The notes: generated by a model from the letters alone, not told the origin. 64,000 bases of DNA from Cryptomeria japonica (GCF_030272615.1 NC_081406.1:459138072-459202071), one strand, 5' to 3'; counted from the stretch's first letter, positions 25,981 to 41,214 are shown. A program made the numbers and translations.

Positions 25981-26165
25981 TATATCGCATTCTTAATTTT
26001 TTATGATCCTTGAGGGATCTGGGCTAGATCGGAGGTTTTCTTCCCTCCATTCTTTCCTACCGATGCCCACACCGAATGGAGGTGTAAATGTAATTCTATC
26101 TATTTTTTAAAAATTAATAAAATTCTTTGGCCTCGACCTTTTATCGATCAAAAATAAAAAATACA
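25981..26165 (+). mobile_element. LINE 3' end fragment
   Basis: Plus-strand tail with TTTTATGATCC, GGGATCTGGGCTAGATCGG, CCCACACCGAATGGAGGTGTAA and AATAAAATTCTTTGGCCTCG, ending ATCGATCAAAAATAAAAAATA. This layout (T/G/C-rich 3' UTR, AATAAAA, GATCAAAAA, A-rich tail) is that of 5'-truncated plant L1-type LINEs. No ORF2 sequence is recognisable upstream, so it is a very short copy. Ends are approximate. Confidence 0.55.
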
Positions 26166-27150
26166 AATTTTCATATTTCAAATCTAATAATTCTCAGATC
26201 CAACCATTACTCACTTATATGAATGCCAAATTTTAATTTCATATATCGAGTGTGTACATATTTTAAAATTTCATCCTAAGACATTTTCACATTATTCAAG
26301 AATGTTTTGATAGAACATTGAAAAAATTCTTTTGTTTATTTGCATATGCATGTCATTCAATCACATCATAAATCAATCTAAAGTTAACTTTCTTCTATCA
26401 ATTATCATCCATTATCAAGCTAACACTTAAAGGTACATTCTAGTACAAAACTTCAATTGGCTTACATTTGCAATATTAGGCACTTGATATAGTGATGTTC
26501 ATTTTCCTATTGGTGTAAGGGCATGCTTTTGGAAAGTAAAATTCTACAATTTATGAAGTTTTGTAAGTAAGCTTTAGATTGTGTGTGGAAGAGGTAAGAT
26601 CATGCAATGGCATAAATAGTACCACGAGTTCTTCATGATTGATAAAACCACATTGTTTGCACATAATAGAAAAAAGATAGAGCACAAATGATTATAGTCA
26701 ATGTAATGTCCACTTGATAGTTGTGCATGAGTGATAGATGACAATCAAACAAGATAAATAGTTAATTTTGGATGTCATTAGATGATATAATCAATATTAA
26801 CTATAACATTTTTAAGATTAGCAATGCATGTTGTGTCTTTAGGGCATTAGATAAAGTTTATAACTTTTAATGTTGGAGCTTACTACATCGGTAATAAAAT
26901 TCGGGTTTTAGCCACTAAATTATTTTATAATACCTTTTTGAGCCTAAGAAACTATGCAATATCTCATTATAAAATTTAATAAGTATTAATTTTGTGTATA
27001 TAGTCAAGGTCTTGTCATTGTCCTTACAATAGGAGTTGAACCTAAATATTCATATAGTGAAGATTGGATATGTATATATTTTATCTATAAATGTCTATTC
27101 ATTGTTATTTGAGTTACTGAAAAGCATTGTTCTCATACCATCTCCTTGTT
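26166..27150. other. AT-rich DNA with no recognised feature
   Basis: No domain, no long open frame and no repeat end identified. Confidence 0.3.
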
Positions 27151-30420
<3,270 letters not shown>

Positions 30421-31592
30421 TGTGACATTTTATTTAAATTCTATCTAATTATTAATAGAGTAAGAGAAGGCCCTTATCCGTAACTTTAATTACCAAAGAA
30501 AGGAGCATAAAAGCTTCAAATCTCAACTAATAATGTTAGATGGGTCATCATATTTTAGATTATTCTCATCTTGTACTTTTACAAACATTTTTAATATTTT
30601 CAATTTAATCATGATATATTGTTGTTTAATGTGCTTGATGTATGCAAAATAGTAGATTGACCTTTTTTTATTTTAATATTTTACTTGTGGACTAGGCTCC
30701 ACTTATTCTTTCTTAATATTTTGATTTTTCTTTGGAACCCATTTGAAATTAGCATCTTCAAATAAGGTGGCATCAAGATTGGTGAAATTTGCTTCCTTAT
30801 TTTTCTTTGGAGCATAAATATGGAATCTTCCATGTTTTCATATATGGAGGAATGAAATATTTAATGTCTACTACTATTTTTTCCCTTTTTACCCTTTTTT
30901 TTAATTCTTTTGATATATTCCTTTAATATAATTAATAAATTCTATATTCGTGTTCATAAGAAAATTCTATTTAATGTTCCTTACGCTTATAATCATAACA
31001 AATGTCACCGAGAGTGTCCAACATAATTTTCAAGTGTGAAGTGACTTGACTCTAAATTGTAATCATGATCATTTTAATCATTTGGAATATCTTAAAAATA
31101 TTGTAATTATCACAAAAAAGATTTAACTAATGAATTTTTTCTTTGGTTTCATACAAAGTTTCTATTTGATGTTTGTTTCCTTTGCAATCTTATAAATTTC
31201 TTTGTTCGAGTGACAACATAATTTTCAAGTTTAAAGTAGTATATATGTATCTCTCATCACTACTATGATATTCTCTTGGAAAACATAATTTAGACATTGA
31301 TGTATCAGAGAGGGTATCACAATTACTATTGTAACAAAGGTATTCCAAGTAAACTACAAAATCTAGCCAATGGAACGCGATATGGAAAACTTCACCTATC
31401 TCCTTAAACCCCATCTCAAGAGGAAATACAAAACTCTCTAAAGTGTCCACAAGAACCCCGTTGGCTATGTTTAGACAAACACATAAATTGTTTTATATTT
31501 GTTTGATGTTAATTTTTTAATTATATCAAATTATTCTATGCATATGCTATATTAATTGCCTGGATTAATGTGAATACCTTCACATTATTGAC

Positions 31593-32990
31593 TGATGGTA
31601 TGATGAAAGAACAAGGATCTGGTCAACTACTGAGAGGGGGGGTGAATCACTAGATAGAAAAACTGATAGAACTTCACCAATCTCAAAATCAATCTCTCAA
31701 AGTAAACTTATAACTATCAATGCAATATCTCTGTCAAGATAAAAACTGTCAAACTAAACCGGTTGACTGTTACAATAGATAACAGTAATCAACTTGAAAC
31801 TTATAACCATTCAAATACTTTTATTGACATAAGTAAAACTTCATTTCGTATTGCTGTCAGTTATCACGACTTATCAAAGTGGAATAAGTAGTTAAGAAAA
31901 TCAACCATAGAAACATAACCCAAAAAAAATTCACCACTTGACACAATATTTTTGACGTGGAAACCCAAATGGAAAAAATCACGGTGAGATGGAACTCACA
32001 AGAAATTTTGAACTTTTCTGAAGTTTGCCCTGTTAGGAGCCAAGCCTATTAAAGCTCTACAAAAACTCCTATTAAGAACTGATCCTGTTAGGAACCACCC
32101 GGTCAAGAGATTGACCATAATGCCTTGTTAGAAGCAATACCCTATGAGGAGTAACCTTTGTAAAGGATTTAGAATCCAAAATAATAAATCACCTTGTTAG
32201 AGGATTTGAATAACACCAAGCTTGTTAGAGCTTACCCAGTTAGGGGATTTAACTACTGTAATTGTTAGAAAACAACAAGAGTTTGTTGATATGTTTGAAT
32301 AGCACTTCATTTCCTTTTTCAGATCATTTTCACGCTCCTATCTACCTTTACTCAAACTACAGATACATCATCTCATTTGGCAACCACACATTCAATCCAA
32401 CTTTTCCAGCACGCTCAAACTAAACAACTCATCAAACTTATAAACAAATCAACTAGGTCGGTAACATAACAAAAACTTAATTCTCATAGAGATTACAAAA
32501 AATTCGGTTCAAGTATGACCGTTGGATTACATAACAATCTCTACACATCATTCAAGAAAGCCACAATCGCTCCTTGATCACCGCTTCATCGAACTCAGTA
32601 ACTCATCATGCACTTTGCATTATATGCAATATACTTGCTCATTCCCAAGACAAAAAAATGTTACCTCAATGCACCAAAATCACTTTGAAACTCTCTTCAT
32701 ACAATATGCATACGTGTTATAATCATTAACACTTGTCATCAAATCATAAACCAATATAGCCAATTCACCAAACTTAATTGGTTAGGGTTTATCAAAACAA
32801 CAGGTAGGGTTTACTAATTCAACCCTTCAATACTTAGCAATATCGGCTCACTCCAAAAACTTTCCTACTGATTACAGTTCCTTCACTTAGCTCTTCCTAC
32901 CTATTACAAAACATCATTACAATAATAACATTATCGCTTAATTGACATCAATAACATACCATTAATGCAATCTTCATGCAAATTCCAACA
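31593..32990 (-). mobile_element. Copia-1 3' LTR
   Basis: 1398 bp, minus orientation, TGTTGG...CCATCA. Contains a G tract (31636-31642, C tract on the element strand) close to the U5 end, the ACGTGGAAACCCAAATGG word near 31955 and degenerate TTGTTAG/GGATTT repeats to about 32260. Matches 38555-39960 along its full length with scattered substitutions. Confidence 0.95.
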
Positions 32991-33003
32991 ATCTCCCCCT
33001 TTG
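32991..33003 (-). other. Polypurine tract of Copia-1
   Basis: Minus-strand CAAAGGGGGAGAT directly before the LTR start TGTTGG. Primer for plus-strand DNA synthesis. Confidence 0.85.
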
Positions 33004-33351
33004 GCATTGATGGCAATACAAATATCAATACCATTGATTGTTGTGATTGTGAATAGGAATCCTGGTTTAGAATTTACCATTGTACTCTCCTTGTCTTCAT
33101 CTTGTCTTTAATTTGTCTTCAGCTACTAGCTGGTTGTACATCATACAATTCTGCTCACAATAATCACATAGTTCTTCTCCTCCTTTGACAACAATGCCAA
33201 ATAAAAAGTAAAACAAGCAATGTAAAACTTCATTGTGTAGCATCAACAACCTACAACTTGATTCTCCCCCCATGGAATAACTCCACTTCTACACCAATCT
33301 TGCTATAAAATTCTGCAAGTAGCTCTGGGACTGATGTAATCTACGTCATGC

Positions 33352-35160
33352 TCAATTTACCTCATGAAGGGGTACAACCCCTAACTGACTTCTAAGATAC
33401 TCAAAAGTAGTCTTAGGAAGATGTTTATTAAAGATATATGCAAGTTTCTCCTTGGTAGAAACATTCTCTAAGATCACATTTTTACTTTGCACTTTTTCCC
33501 TCAAGAAATGATGCTTCAATTCAATGTGCTTGGTTCGTGCATGCAAGACAGGGTTCTTTGAAATATTTATGACACTAGCATTGTCACATAAGATCTTTAC
33601 AGGTTTTCTAAACTTCATCTTGAAACCTTCCAAAATGTATTTCATCTAGATAGCCTGGGTACAATTCATATAAGCTGCAACATACTCAGTTTCAACAATA
33701 GATTGTGAAATACAACTCTTCTTTTTACTACTCCATGAAAAAAGTCTTCCTCCAAGAAAGAGTGCTCCATCGATTGTGCTTTTCCAGTCATCAACATTAC
33801 CTACCCAGTCTGAATTTGTATACACCTTCAAATCAAAGTTTCCTCCATATGGATAGCATAATCCATAGTCAACAATACCTTTCAAATATCTGAAAATCCT
33901 GTTAGTTTCTATCAAATGTGTTTCCTTCAGATTCTTCTGAAATCTTGCAACTAGACCAACTGCATGAGCTATATCCGCTCTCCTGTGAACAACATAGTGC
34001 AGTTTTCCAATCATTGACCTGTGCTCTTTCTCATCAACAGATGTGGCCTCATCTTCCTTAGACAATTTACAACCTATAACCATTGGTGTCCCAATTGGTT
34101 TATAGTCACTCATACCAAATGTCTTTAATACCTCTTTCACATACTTATACTGTGTGATGAAAATACCACTCTTCATTTGTTGTATTTGCAAACCTATGAA
34201 TTTTTTTTATCTCCCACTAGAGATATTTCAAACTCACTTTTCATTTCATTTGCAAAGTTATTGCTCATGTCATCATTTCCTCCAAATATGATATCATCTA
34301 CAAACAATTCACTAACCAATATTTTATCTCCTTAAGATTTAAGATATATTTTCCTATCTTCACTGGTTCTATGAAATCCTATCTTCATTAGGTGTGAATG
34401 AAGCCTTTCATACCATGTTCTTGGTGCTATTCTCAATCCATATAGTGCCTTGTGCAAATTAAATACCATGTCCTTCTTGTTTGTTAAAGCATAACCATCT
34501 GGCTACTTAATGTATACTTCCTCTTCTAGTATTCCATTCAAAAATGTTGACTTTACATCCATCTAGTATACTCTGAATCCTTTATGAGCTGCAAAAGCCA
34601 GTATAGTTTTGACACCTTCCAGTCTGGCCACTAGTACAAAAGTCTCACCATAATCTTCTCCTTCTTCTTGTGCATAACCTTTGCAAAACAATCTAGCTTT
34701 GTTGCGAACTACAACACCATATTCATTGAACATGTTCATGAAAACCCACTTAGAACCTATTAAATTTTTATTTACCGACCAAGGTACTAGAGTCCATGTG
34801 TTGTTCTTCTCAATTTTTTCAAGCTCCTTCTCTATAGCTTTAACCCAATAATCATCACCAAATGCCTCCTTAGTAGTTTAGGCTTAATAGTGGAGATCAT
34901 TCAGGAATTTTCTATGATTCTTCTTCTGGTTTGCACTCCAGCATCCTTATCTCCAATAATTTATTCAGGATTGTTATTGAGTCTCACATACCTCAAAATA
35001 AGATGATCATTATCTTCGGGTTCATCTTCATTATCATCATCTTCTTCTAAGTCTACCTATTCTAGTTGAACTAGTACATCAAAATTTGCTTTACCAGTTT
35101 AAGGCTTCACAGGTTCTGGTTCCAAAAACAAAATGAAAGGGTCTTCATCCTTTTTCTCTA
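33352..35160 (-). pseudogene. Copia-1 reverse transcriptase and RNase H
   Basis: RT part, decayed at its start: [17 protein letters not shown] near 34520-34570, LHKALYGLRIAPRTWYE near 34400-34460, catalytic FVDDIIFGGND near 34270-34310. A run of eight A at 34201-34208 (minus T/A context) adds one base and shifts frame; the next frame continues IFITQYKYVKEVLKTFGM, SMIGKLHYVVHRRADIAHAV and the RNase H (VYTNSDWVGNVDD, GALFLGGRLFSWSSKK, ETEYVAAYMN, ILCDNASVINISKNPVLHAR, TKHIELKHHFLREKV). A TAG at 33646-33648 replaces the Trp usually found there. Natural-looking end GVVPLHEVN at 33352. Confidence 0.88.
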
Positions 35161-36226
35161 AATTGGTTTCTCCTGAGACTTCAGGATACTCATCCACTCA
35201 AACATCAACACTCTCAATGATTCTTTCTGTCCGGTTGTTAAAACACTTGTAGGCCTTACTCTTGGTGGAATAAACAAGAAATATACCTTCATCACTTTTA
35301 GCCTCAAACTTGCTAATATAGTCACCTCTCTTAATAAAAAATTTGCTACCAAATATGTTAAAACAATCAACATTAGGTGATCTACCATACCAATATTCAT
35401 AAGGAGCCTTGTCCTTACCTCTTTTTACCAAAATCTCATTCATAGTGTAGACAGTTGTGCTGATAGCTTCTCTCCAAAAAAAATTCTCTACACCTCCTAT
35501 CAACATTGTCCTAGCAGCTTCAACAACTGATTGGTTGTTTCTTTCTGCAATAACATTCTGTTGTGGTGTCCTTGGTAAAGAAAGCTATCGTTTGATACCA
35601 TTCTCTTCACAATATCTAGTGAATTCTCTGCCTTGAGATGTCCTCAGACACTTTATCTTCTTTCCACTCTACTTTTTAGCTAAGGCCCTGAATGTCTTGA
35701 ATTTACCAAATGCCTCTATTTTATACTTCAAGAATGTGACCCACATCATCCTTGAGCAATCACCAGTGAAGATCATAAAATATCTATCACCATGAATACT
35801 TTTAGTCCTTATTGGTCCACATAGGTCTGTATGAACCAAATCTAATAGTTGCTCTGCTAAAAAAGACTTGCTCTTGAAAGTTGAGGATGTCATCTTTCCT
35901 AATTAACATTCCTTAGATAGAGCATTAACCAGTTTGTCCAATTGAGGCAAACCTCTCATTGACTTTGACTTACTCACTTTAACAATGTTATCAAAATTCA
36001 AATGACAAAATCTCCTATGCCAAAGCCAACTTTCATCTATTTTAGAAATTAAACAGTTGCTAACTTTAGGATTCAGGTGAAACAAGTTACCTTTAGTTTT
36101 CTTGCTGGTTGCAATCAGTTAACCTTTTCTATCATATATTTTGCACATACCATATTTAAACTACAATGGATATCCTCTGCCATTGAGTTGGGCAACATTG
36201 AATAGATTGTGCTTTAGACCTTCAAC
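35161..36226 (-). pseudogene. Copia-1 integrase with pre-integrase zinc domain
   Basis: Pre-integrase segment SWLWHRRFCHLNFDNIVKVS (near 36000), then [20 protein letters not shown] (near 35840) with the first catalytic Asp region, [21 protein letters not shown] stop cluster follows around 35570-35668, where QQNVIAERNNQ-like sequence holds the last catalytic Glu. The C-terminal part FWREAISTTVYTMNEILVKR, YEYWYGRSPNVDCFNIFGSK lies at 35198-35506. Frame is that of gag and protease; several TAG/TAA stops break it. Confidence 0.85.
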
Positions 36227-37209
36227 CTAGTAGACATCATCTGCACTGCTCTTTCCATTAATAGAAATAGTTCCCTTACCTTTAATCATGCAGGGTGAGT
36301 CATTACCAAATCTTACAACTCCACCATCAAATTCCTTCAAAGAAAGAAATTTGCTCCGATCACTGGTCATATGATGTGAACAACCACTATCAATGATCCA
36401 ATCATCAGAATTATCCATGCGTGAAACTAAAGATTTCTGATCAAATAATTCATTAATGGCTACAAACACAATGTCTTCATTAGCATCACCATCAGATTCC
36501 TCATCAGTGATACTACCATCAACTACAATAAGACAATCGCTTTTTCCTTTTCCCTTGTACTTCTTGAACTTGTCTCGCTTGTGCTCATTATCACCATTGG
36601 GACAATTACCATCTATGTGTCCAATTTTGTTGCATGCAAAACATTTCCAAGGTAATTTACCTCTATATTTACTGGTTCCTCTGGGCAACCGCTTGGCCAA
36701 CAAAGTTTCAATCTAAAATAAATTATCTTCATCATCGGCTTCTTTGCTGGATCTAGATTCATAACTGTGACAGACATCTCTACTTTTTCTCATAGATGGG
36801 TTAGAAACAGAAGCTTTAAATGGTGATTCAGATTTTTGAACACTACCATCATAACCATTTAATTCAAAAGCAGTAAGTTTACCAATGATGGAATCAAGGG
36901 CTACCTTGGTTTTGTCAATAGATTTCAACTCCTAAATGGCTGCAACTCAGATAGCGTAGACTGGTAGCAGTGTTCTCAATACCTTACTACCTACTGTGGC
37001 ATCATCCATTTTACCACCAACACCCTTGATCTCACCAACTATGTCTTTTATCCTCTAACCATACTGTTGGATATTCTCACCTTCTGCCATCCATATGTCA
37101 TCAAAATTCCCTCTTAGACTCCTTCCTTGGCAATCTTCACATGTTCATTATCACTATAAATCTCTTCAAGTTTCTTCCATACCTCACGTGTAGTCTCTAG
37201 ACAATGAAT
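36227..37209 (-). pseudogene. Copia-1 gag C-terminal half, zinc knuckle and protease
   Basis: Gag (UBN2-type) part with LDSIIGKLTAFELNGYDGS near 36830-36900; zinc knuckle CFACNKIGHIDGNCPNGDN near 36600-36650 (C-x2-C-x4-H-x4-C); aspartic protease active site WIIDSGCSHHMTSD near 36360-36400 followed by VRFGNDSPCMIKGKGTI. A 1-nt deletion near 37125 and stops interrupt gag. Its N-terminal half lies at 38248-38480, separated by the nested solo LTR. Confidence 0.88.
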
Positions 37210-38252
37210 TGTTAGGACCTAGAGGCAACTGAGAGGGGGGGGGGGGTGAATCAGTTGTCTATTAATTTCAACCCAAATATAACTTAACCAAACTTAATGC
37301 CGGTAGATAGTTTAGCAATTAATAGTAGTACCGGTAAAGTTTATTTCATGAAACAGAAAGACAAATAACATACATAACACATAACACAGTTATTTGTACA
37401 TGGAAACCCTGTAAGGGGAAAATCCACGGTGGGAAACCTTACCCACAATCAGATGATACTACTGCAAATAGTATGTGTGTACAAATGGAGTCTGCACATG
37501 CAGAAAGGCCAACTTCCTAGATCTCATTGCTCAATCACAAAATGGGAGTCACACTTACTACAATTGGATGGTTAAATCCAATGATAATGTACTACTCAAA
37601 ATAGCATCTTCATATGCTATATTCAGTACCAGTTAAGCTTTGTTTGTCTTCCTCATACCTTCCTTAAATCTTCAAATGATGTCTGCATCTATAGCTCTGC
37701 TTATTCACATATATCTTACTACAATCCTTTTCCTTACTCCTCTACATAATCTCACAACTGAAATCTTACATATATATACCAAAACCTAAGACTAGATGTG
37801 TAGGTCGACTCACTAAGATATTAGAATAAAATCAATTACAAATGAATCAATATGCGATGCATCATGTCAGCTCAATACATTTACAATAGTAACAAATCAT
37901 CTCCATAATGTGTCGTGCTAATCTGGAATAGATAATGCTTGTCGGTCCATAAACCTAGACCTATTTGTCGGTAACAACAAATATGCAAACTTGATTGTAC
38001 CAATAATCAAATCACCAAAACCAAGTGTCCAAACAATGTCTTTGACATAAACAAGCAATCTCCAGATGATAACAGTTCATCCTTAGTGCTGGTGAACAAT
38101 ATAACCTATAGGTTAACCAGATATCAGTGACTGTGCATAAGTCACTGAACATGTCGGTGAACATAACCAAATATCTCCACAAGGATAAGTGTTGACAAGT
38201 GTTTACATCAATGACAAAACCAATGAAACACATCCATAATACCAACATGAAC
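37205..38252 (-). mobile_element. Solo LTR nested in Copia-1 gag
   Basis: The insert 37210-38247 (1038 bp) begins, on the plus strand, TGTTAGGACCTAGAGG and ends CCAACA. It is flanked by TGAAT (37205-37209) and TGAAC (38248-38252), a 5-bp duplication with one difference. It has a 12-G tract at 37235-37246 and an ACATGGAAACCC-GTAAGGGGAAAA word, the same module as other Copia LTRs, but no PBS, PPT or internal region. Removing it rejoins gag: TEYVDV on the right continues with HCLETTREVW on the left. Confidence 0.85.
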
Positions 38253-38480
38253 ATCAACATATTCAGTATCAGATAAAGAACTGATAATAGCCTCTAGTGC
38301 TTGATTGTTTTCTTGTTGCTCTTCCTTCTAATCATTAGTCATAATTCTAGTAGGTGCAACATATTGAGTATTAATATGCTCCCAGTATTGATTTCCAAGA
38401 CACTTGATATAAATTTTCATTTTGTCACTCCATATCCTGTACTTCTCTCTATTAAACTTTAGGCCTTCCTTCTTCATCAT
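38248..38480 (-). pseudogene. Copia-1 gag N-terminal piece
   Basis: Starts MMKKEGLKFNREKYRIWSDK at 38480 and reads to SLSDTEYVDV, matching the Copia-3 gag start (MMKREGPKFNRENFGIWKDR at 61828). One in-frame TAG lies near 38340. Interrupted by the nested LTR. Confidence 0.85.
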
Positions 38481-38540
38481 GATTTACAAGATATTTACCT
38501 CAAGTTGTTAGGATTAGACCTTAGAGGACCTAAGAACCTG

Positions 38541-38552
38541 GATCTGATACCA
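38541..38552 (-). other. Primer binding site of Copia-1
   Basis: Minus-strand TGGTATCAGATC, two bases after the 5' LTR. Copia-2 and Copia-3 have TGGTATCAGAGC, the complement of the plant initiator tRNA-Met 3' end; this copy has one change. Confidence 0.85.
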
Positions 38553-38554
38553 AT

Positions 38555-39960
38555 TGATGGTATTATGAAAGAAAAAGGATCCGGTCAACTAATGAGGGGG
38601 GGGTGAATCAGTAGATAGAAAAACTGATAAAACTTCACCAATCTCAAAATCAATCTCTCAAAGTAAACTTAGAACTATCAATGCAATATCTCTGTCAAGA
38701 TAAAAACTGTCAAACTAAATTGGTTGACTGTTACAACAGATAACAATAATCAACTTGAAACTTATAACCATTCAAATAATTTTACTGACATAAGTAAAAC
38801 TTCATTTCATATTGTTGTCGATTATCATGACTTATCAAAGTGGAATAAGTAGTTAAGAAGATCAACCATAGAAACATAACCACAAAAACATTCACTACTT
38901 GACATAATATTTTTGACGTGGAAACCCAAATGGGAAAAACCATGGTGAGATGGAAGTCACAAGAAATTTTGAACTCTTTTGAAGTTTGCCTTGTTAGGAG
39001 CCAAGCTTGTTAAAGCTTTACAAAAGGTCCTATTAAGAACTGATCCTGTTAGGAACCACTCGGTTAAGGGATTGACTATAAGGCCTTGTTAGAAGAAATA
39101 CCTTGTAAGGAGTAACCTTTGTAAAGGATTTAGAATCCAAGATAATGGATCACCTTGTTATAGGATTTGAATAACACCAAACTTGTTAGAGCTTACCCGG
39201 TTAGGGGATTTAACTGCTATAATTTTTAGAAAACAATAGGAGTTTTCTAATCTGTTTGAATAACACTTCACTTGCTTGTTCAAATCCTTTTCATGCTACT
39301 ATCTTCCTTTACTCAAACTGTAGATACATCATCTGGTTCGGCAACCACAAATTCAATTCAACTTTGCCAACACACTCAAACTAAACAAATCATCGACCTT
39401 ATAAACAAATCAACTAGGTCGGTAACACAACAAAAACTTAATTCTCATAGAGATTACAAACAAGTAGGTTTAAGTATGACTGTTGGATTACATAACAATC
39501 TCTACACATCATTCAAGAAAGCCTCGACCACTCCTTGATCACCACCTCATCAAACTTAGTAACTCATCACCCGCTTTGCATTATATGCAATATACTTGCT
39601 CATTCCCAATACAAAAAAAATGTTACCTCAACATGTCAAAATCACTTTGAAACTCTCTTCATACAATATGCATATGTGTCATAATCATCACCGCTCATCA
39701 TCAAGTCATAAACCAATATAAACAATTCACCAAACTTTATTGGTTAGGTTTTATCAAAACAACAGGTAGGGTTTACCGGTTCAACCCTCCAATACTTAGC
39801 AATACCAATTCACTCCACAAACTTTCCTACCAGTTACAGTTCCTTCACTTAGCTCTTCCTACTGGTTACAAAACATCATTACAATAATAACATTACCGGT
39901 TAATTTATATCAATGACAACATAACATATCATTAATGCAATCTTCATGCAAATGCCAACA
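38555..39960 (-). mobile_element. Copia-1 5' LTR
   Basis: 1406 bp; same features as the 3' LTR, including a G tract at 38596-38603 and the ACGTGGAAACCCAAATGGGA word near 38917. Next to it is the PBS. The substitutions between the two LTRs would allow dating of the insertion. Confidence 0.95.
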
Positions 39961-39965
39961 TTGAC

Positions 39966-40449
39966 TATGGAGAAAATAATGACCATAATAATTATGGTTT
40001 AGGATCTCCTTGTAAAATCAAATAAATAAAGGTACATGAGGAGGTGAAATTTTATGAATAATAGTCATAAATGTTTTTTTGTAGAAGTATGGGAAAAAGG
40101 AACAAACATGAAAGTTGTATCCATAGGATCTATACCCATAAGTGTATACATCACATAATTAGTTGTATGTTTGAATACCTATTAGTGTTCAATATTTTTA
40201 GATTGTGCATGCAATGAAATATTGTTAGCATATCTTTTTCAATTTCATTCTAGTGGAGCAACCTAACAATTTCCCTCATGATTCATACAATTCATATGAA
40301 TTATATTATATTATCAATGAGACTTACAATTTTATGCTTCATTACCACACAAGTGTATGTATGGTGTAAATTAACTCTATGAAATTTGTAGAGGGATTAT
40401 TCATTATAACAATCAAATAATCCTTAAGAGGAATCCACTACATTGATAG
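39966..40449. other. Short AT-rich spacer between Copia-1 and Gypsy-A
   Basis: No open frame or repeat identified. Right flank of Copia-1 and left flank of the Gypsy-A LTR. Confidence 0.4.
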
Positions 40450-41194
40450 TGTAGACAATTAAAATTGTCCTATTTAACTAAACAATTTTTTATTTATTTA
40501 ACAAATTCATTAATCCTCTTCTAAGCCTTTCCTCATTTAAATAAATACTTTTATTTATTTAAATTTTCCTTTTCGTAAATTAAATAAATACTTATTTATT
40601 TAATTGATCCCATTTCCTCTACTAATTAAATAAATCTTTATTTATTTAATTAATTCATTAGCCTTTTCTATCCATGACACATGTCATTCATCTCTTAATT
40701 CCTACACTACCTACCCCCTTTATCATTTTATTATTTCCTCTACCTACCCTCTAATCCTAGCCGACCATTTATCTTTACACCTCTTAATCGTATCCCTCCA
40801 TTTCTTACAGTGTCTTCTATATAAGGGGATGCTTCTTTCATTATGAACCCTAATCATTCAAATCAGCTAATGAGCATTCTAATCAATCTTATGCAATCAA
40901 GCCTTTCTGCGATCAAACTATCAACCACATTTTCATTTTTTGTTGAGTTCTTGTGCATACATAAAATCTGAGAGCAAATATATCAGGCAACATCAATGGA
41001 GATAAGAAGAATGAAGATTCAAACCCTAGTTGACATGTGATGGTATATTCTTTTTGATTTTGTTGATTTGCATTGTCTTAAGTAATCTTCATATGTTATG
41101 GTGGATATTTATTGTTGTTAGGGTAGGGTTTTGTGGTTGAATTCATTTAGTCTTTCAATATTGTTGTTCTATTATCCAGTTTTCACCATACACA
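40450..41194 (+). mobile_element. Gypsy-A 5' LTR
   Basis: Starts TGTAGACAATTAAAATTGTC, ends CACCATACACA before the PBS. U3 holds four AT-palindrome blocks (40485-40660) and a TATA box TATATAAG at 40818-40825 followed by GGGGATGC. Its sequence recurs in inverted orientation at 49797-50580 (for example TAGGGTAGGGTTTTGTGG and AACCCTAATCAT). Confidence 0.9.
40818..40825 (+). promoter_or_regulatory. TATA box of Gypsy-A LTR
   Basis: TATATAAG, same position and context (CTTCTATATAAGGGGATG) as in the inverted Gypsy-B LTR (minus, plus coordinates 50150-50157). Confidence 0.65.
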
Positions 41195-41196
41195 TT

Positions 41197-41214
41197 TTGG
41201 CATGCCCGGTGGGA
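41197..41214 (+). other. Primer binding site of Gypsy-A
   Basis: TTGGCATGCCCGGTGGGA starts two bases after the LTR end CACA; TGG is the complement of a tRNA 3' CCA. The tRNA species was not identified. Confidence 0.6.

Larger units (their letters stand above)
31588..39965 (-). mobile_element. Copia-1: complete Ty1/Copia retrotransposon with target duplication
   Basis: Both LTRs (31593-32990 and 38555-39960) are flanked by the 5-bp duplication TTGAC (31588-31592 and 39961-39965). Minus-strand order: 5' LTR, PBS (TGGTATCAGATC at plus 38541-38552, nearly matching the plant initiator-tRNA-Met site), gag, protease, integrase, RT, RNase H, PPT (AAAGGGGGAGAT), 3' LTR. LTR ends are TGTTGG...CATCA. 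Coding parts have stops, a 1-nt loss in gag, a 1-nt gain in an A run at 34201-34208, and a solo LTR nested in gag. It is therefore inactive. Confidence 0.95.

Noticed and set aside
31190-31450. 86-codon minus-strand open frame as coding remnant
   Set aside because: Contains LDFVVYLEYLCYN-like text but no alignable RT or RNase H motif; insufficient support.
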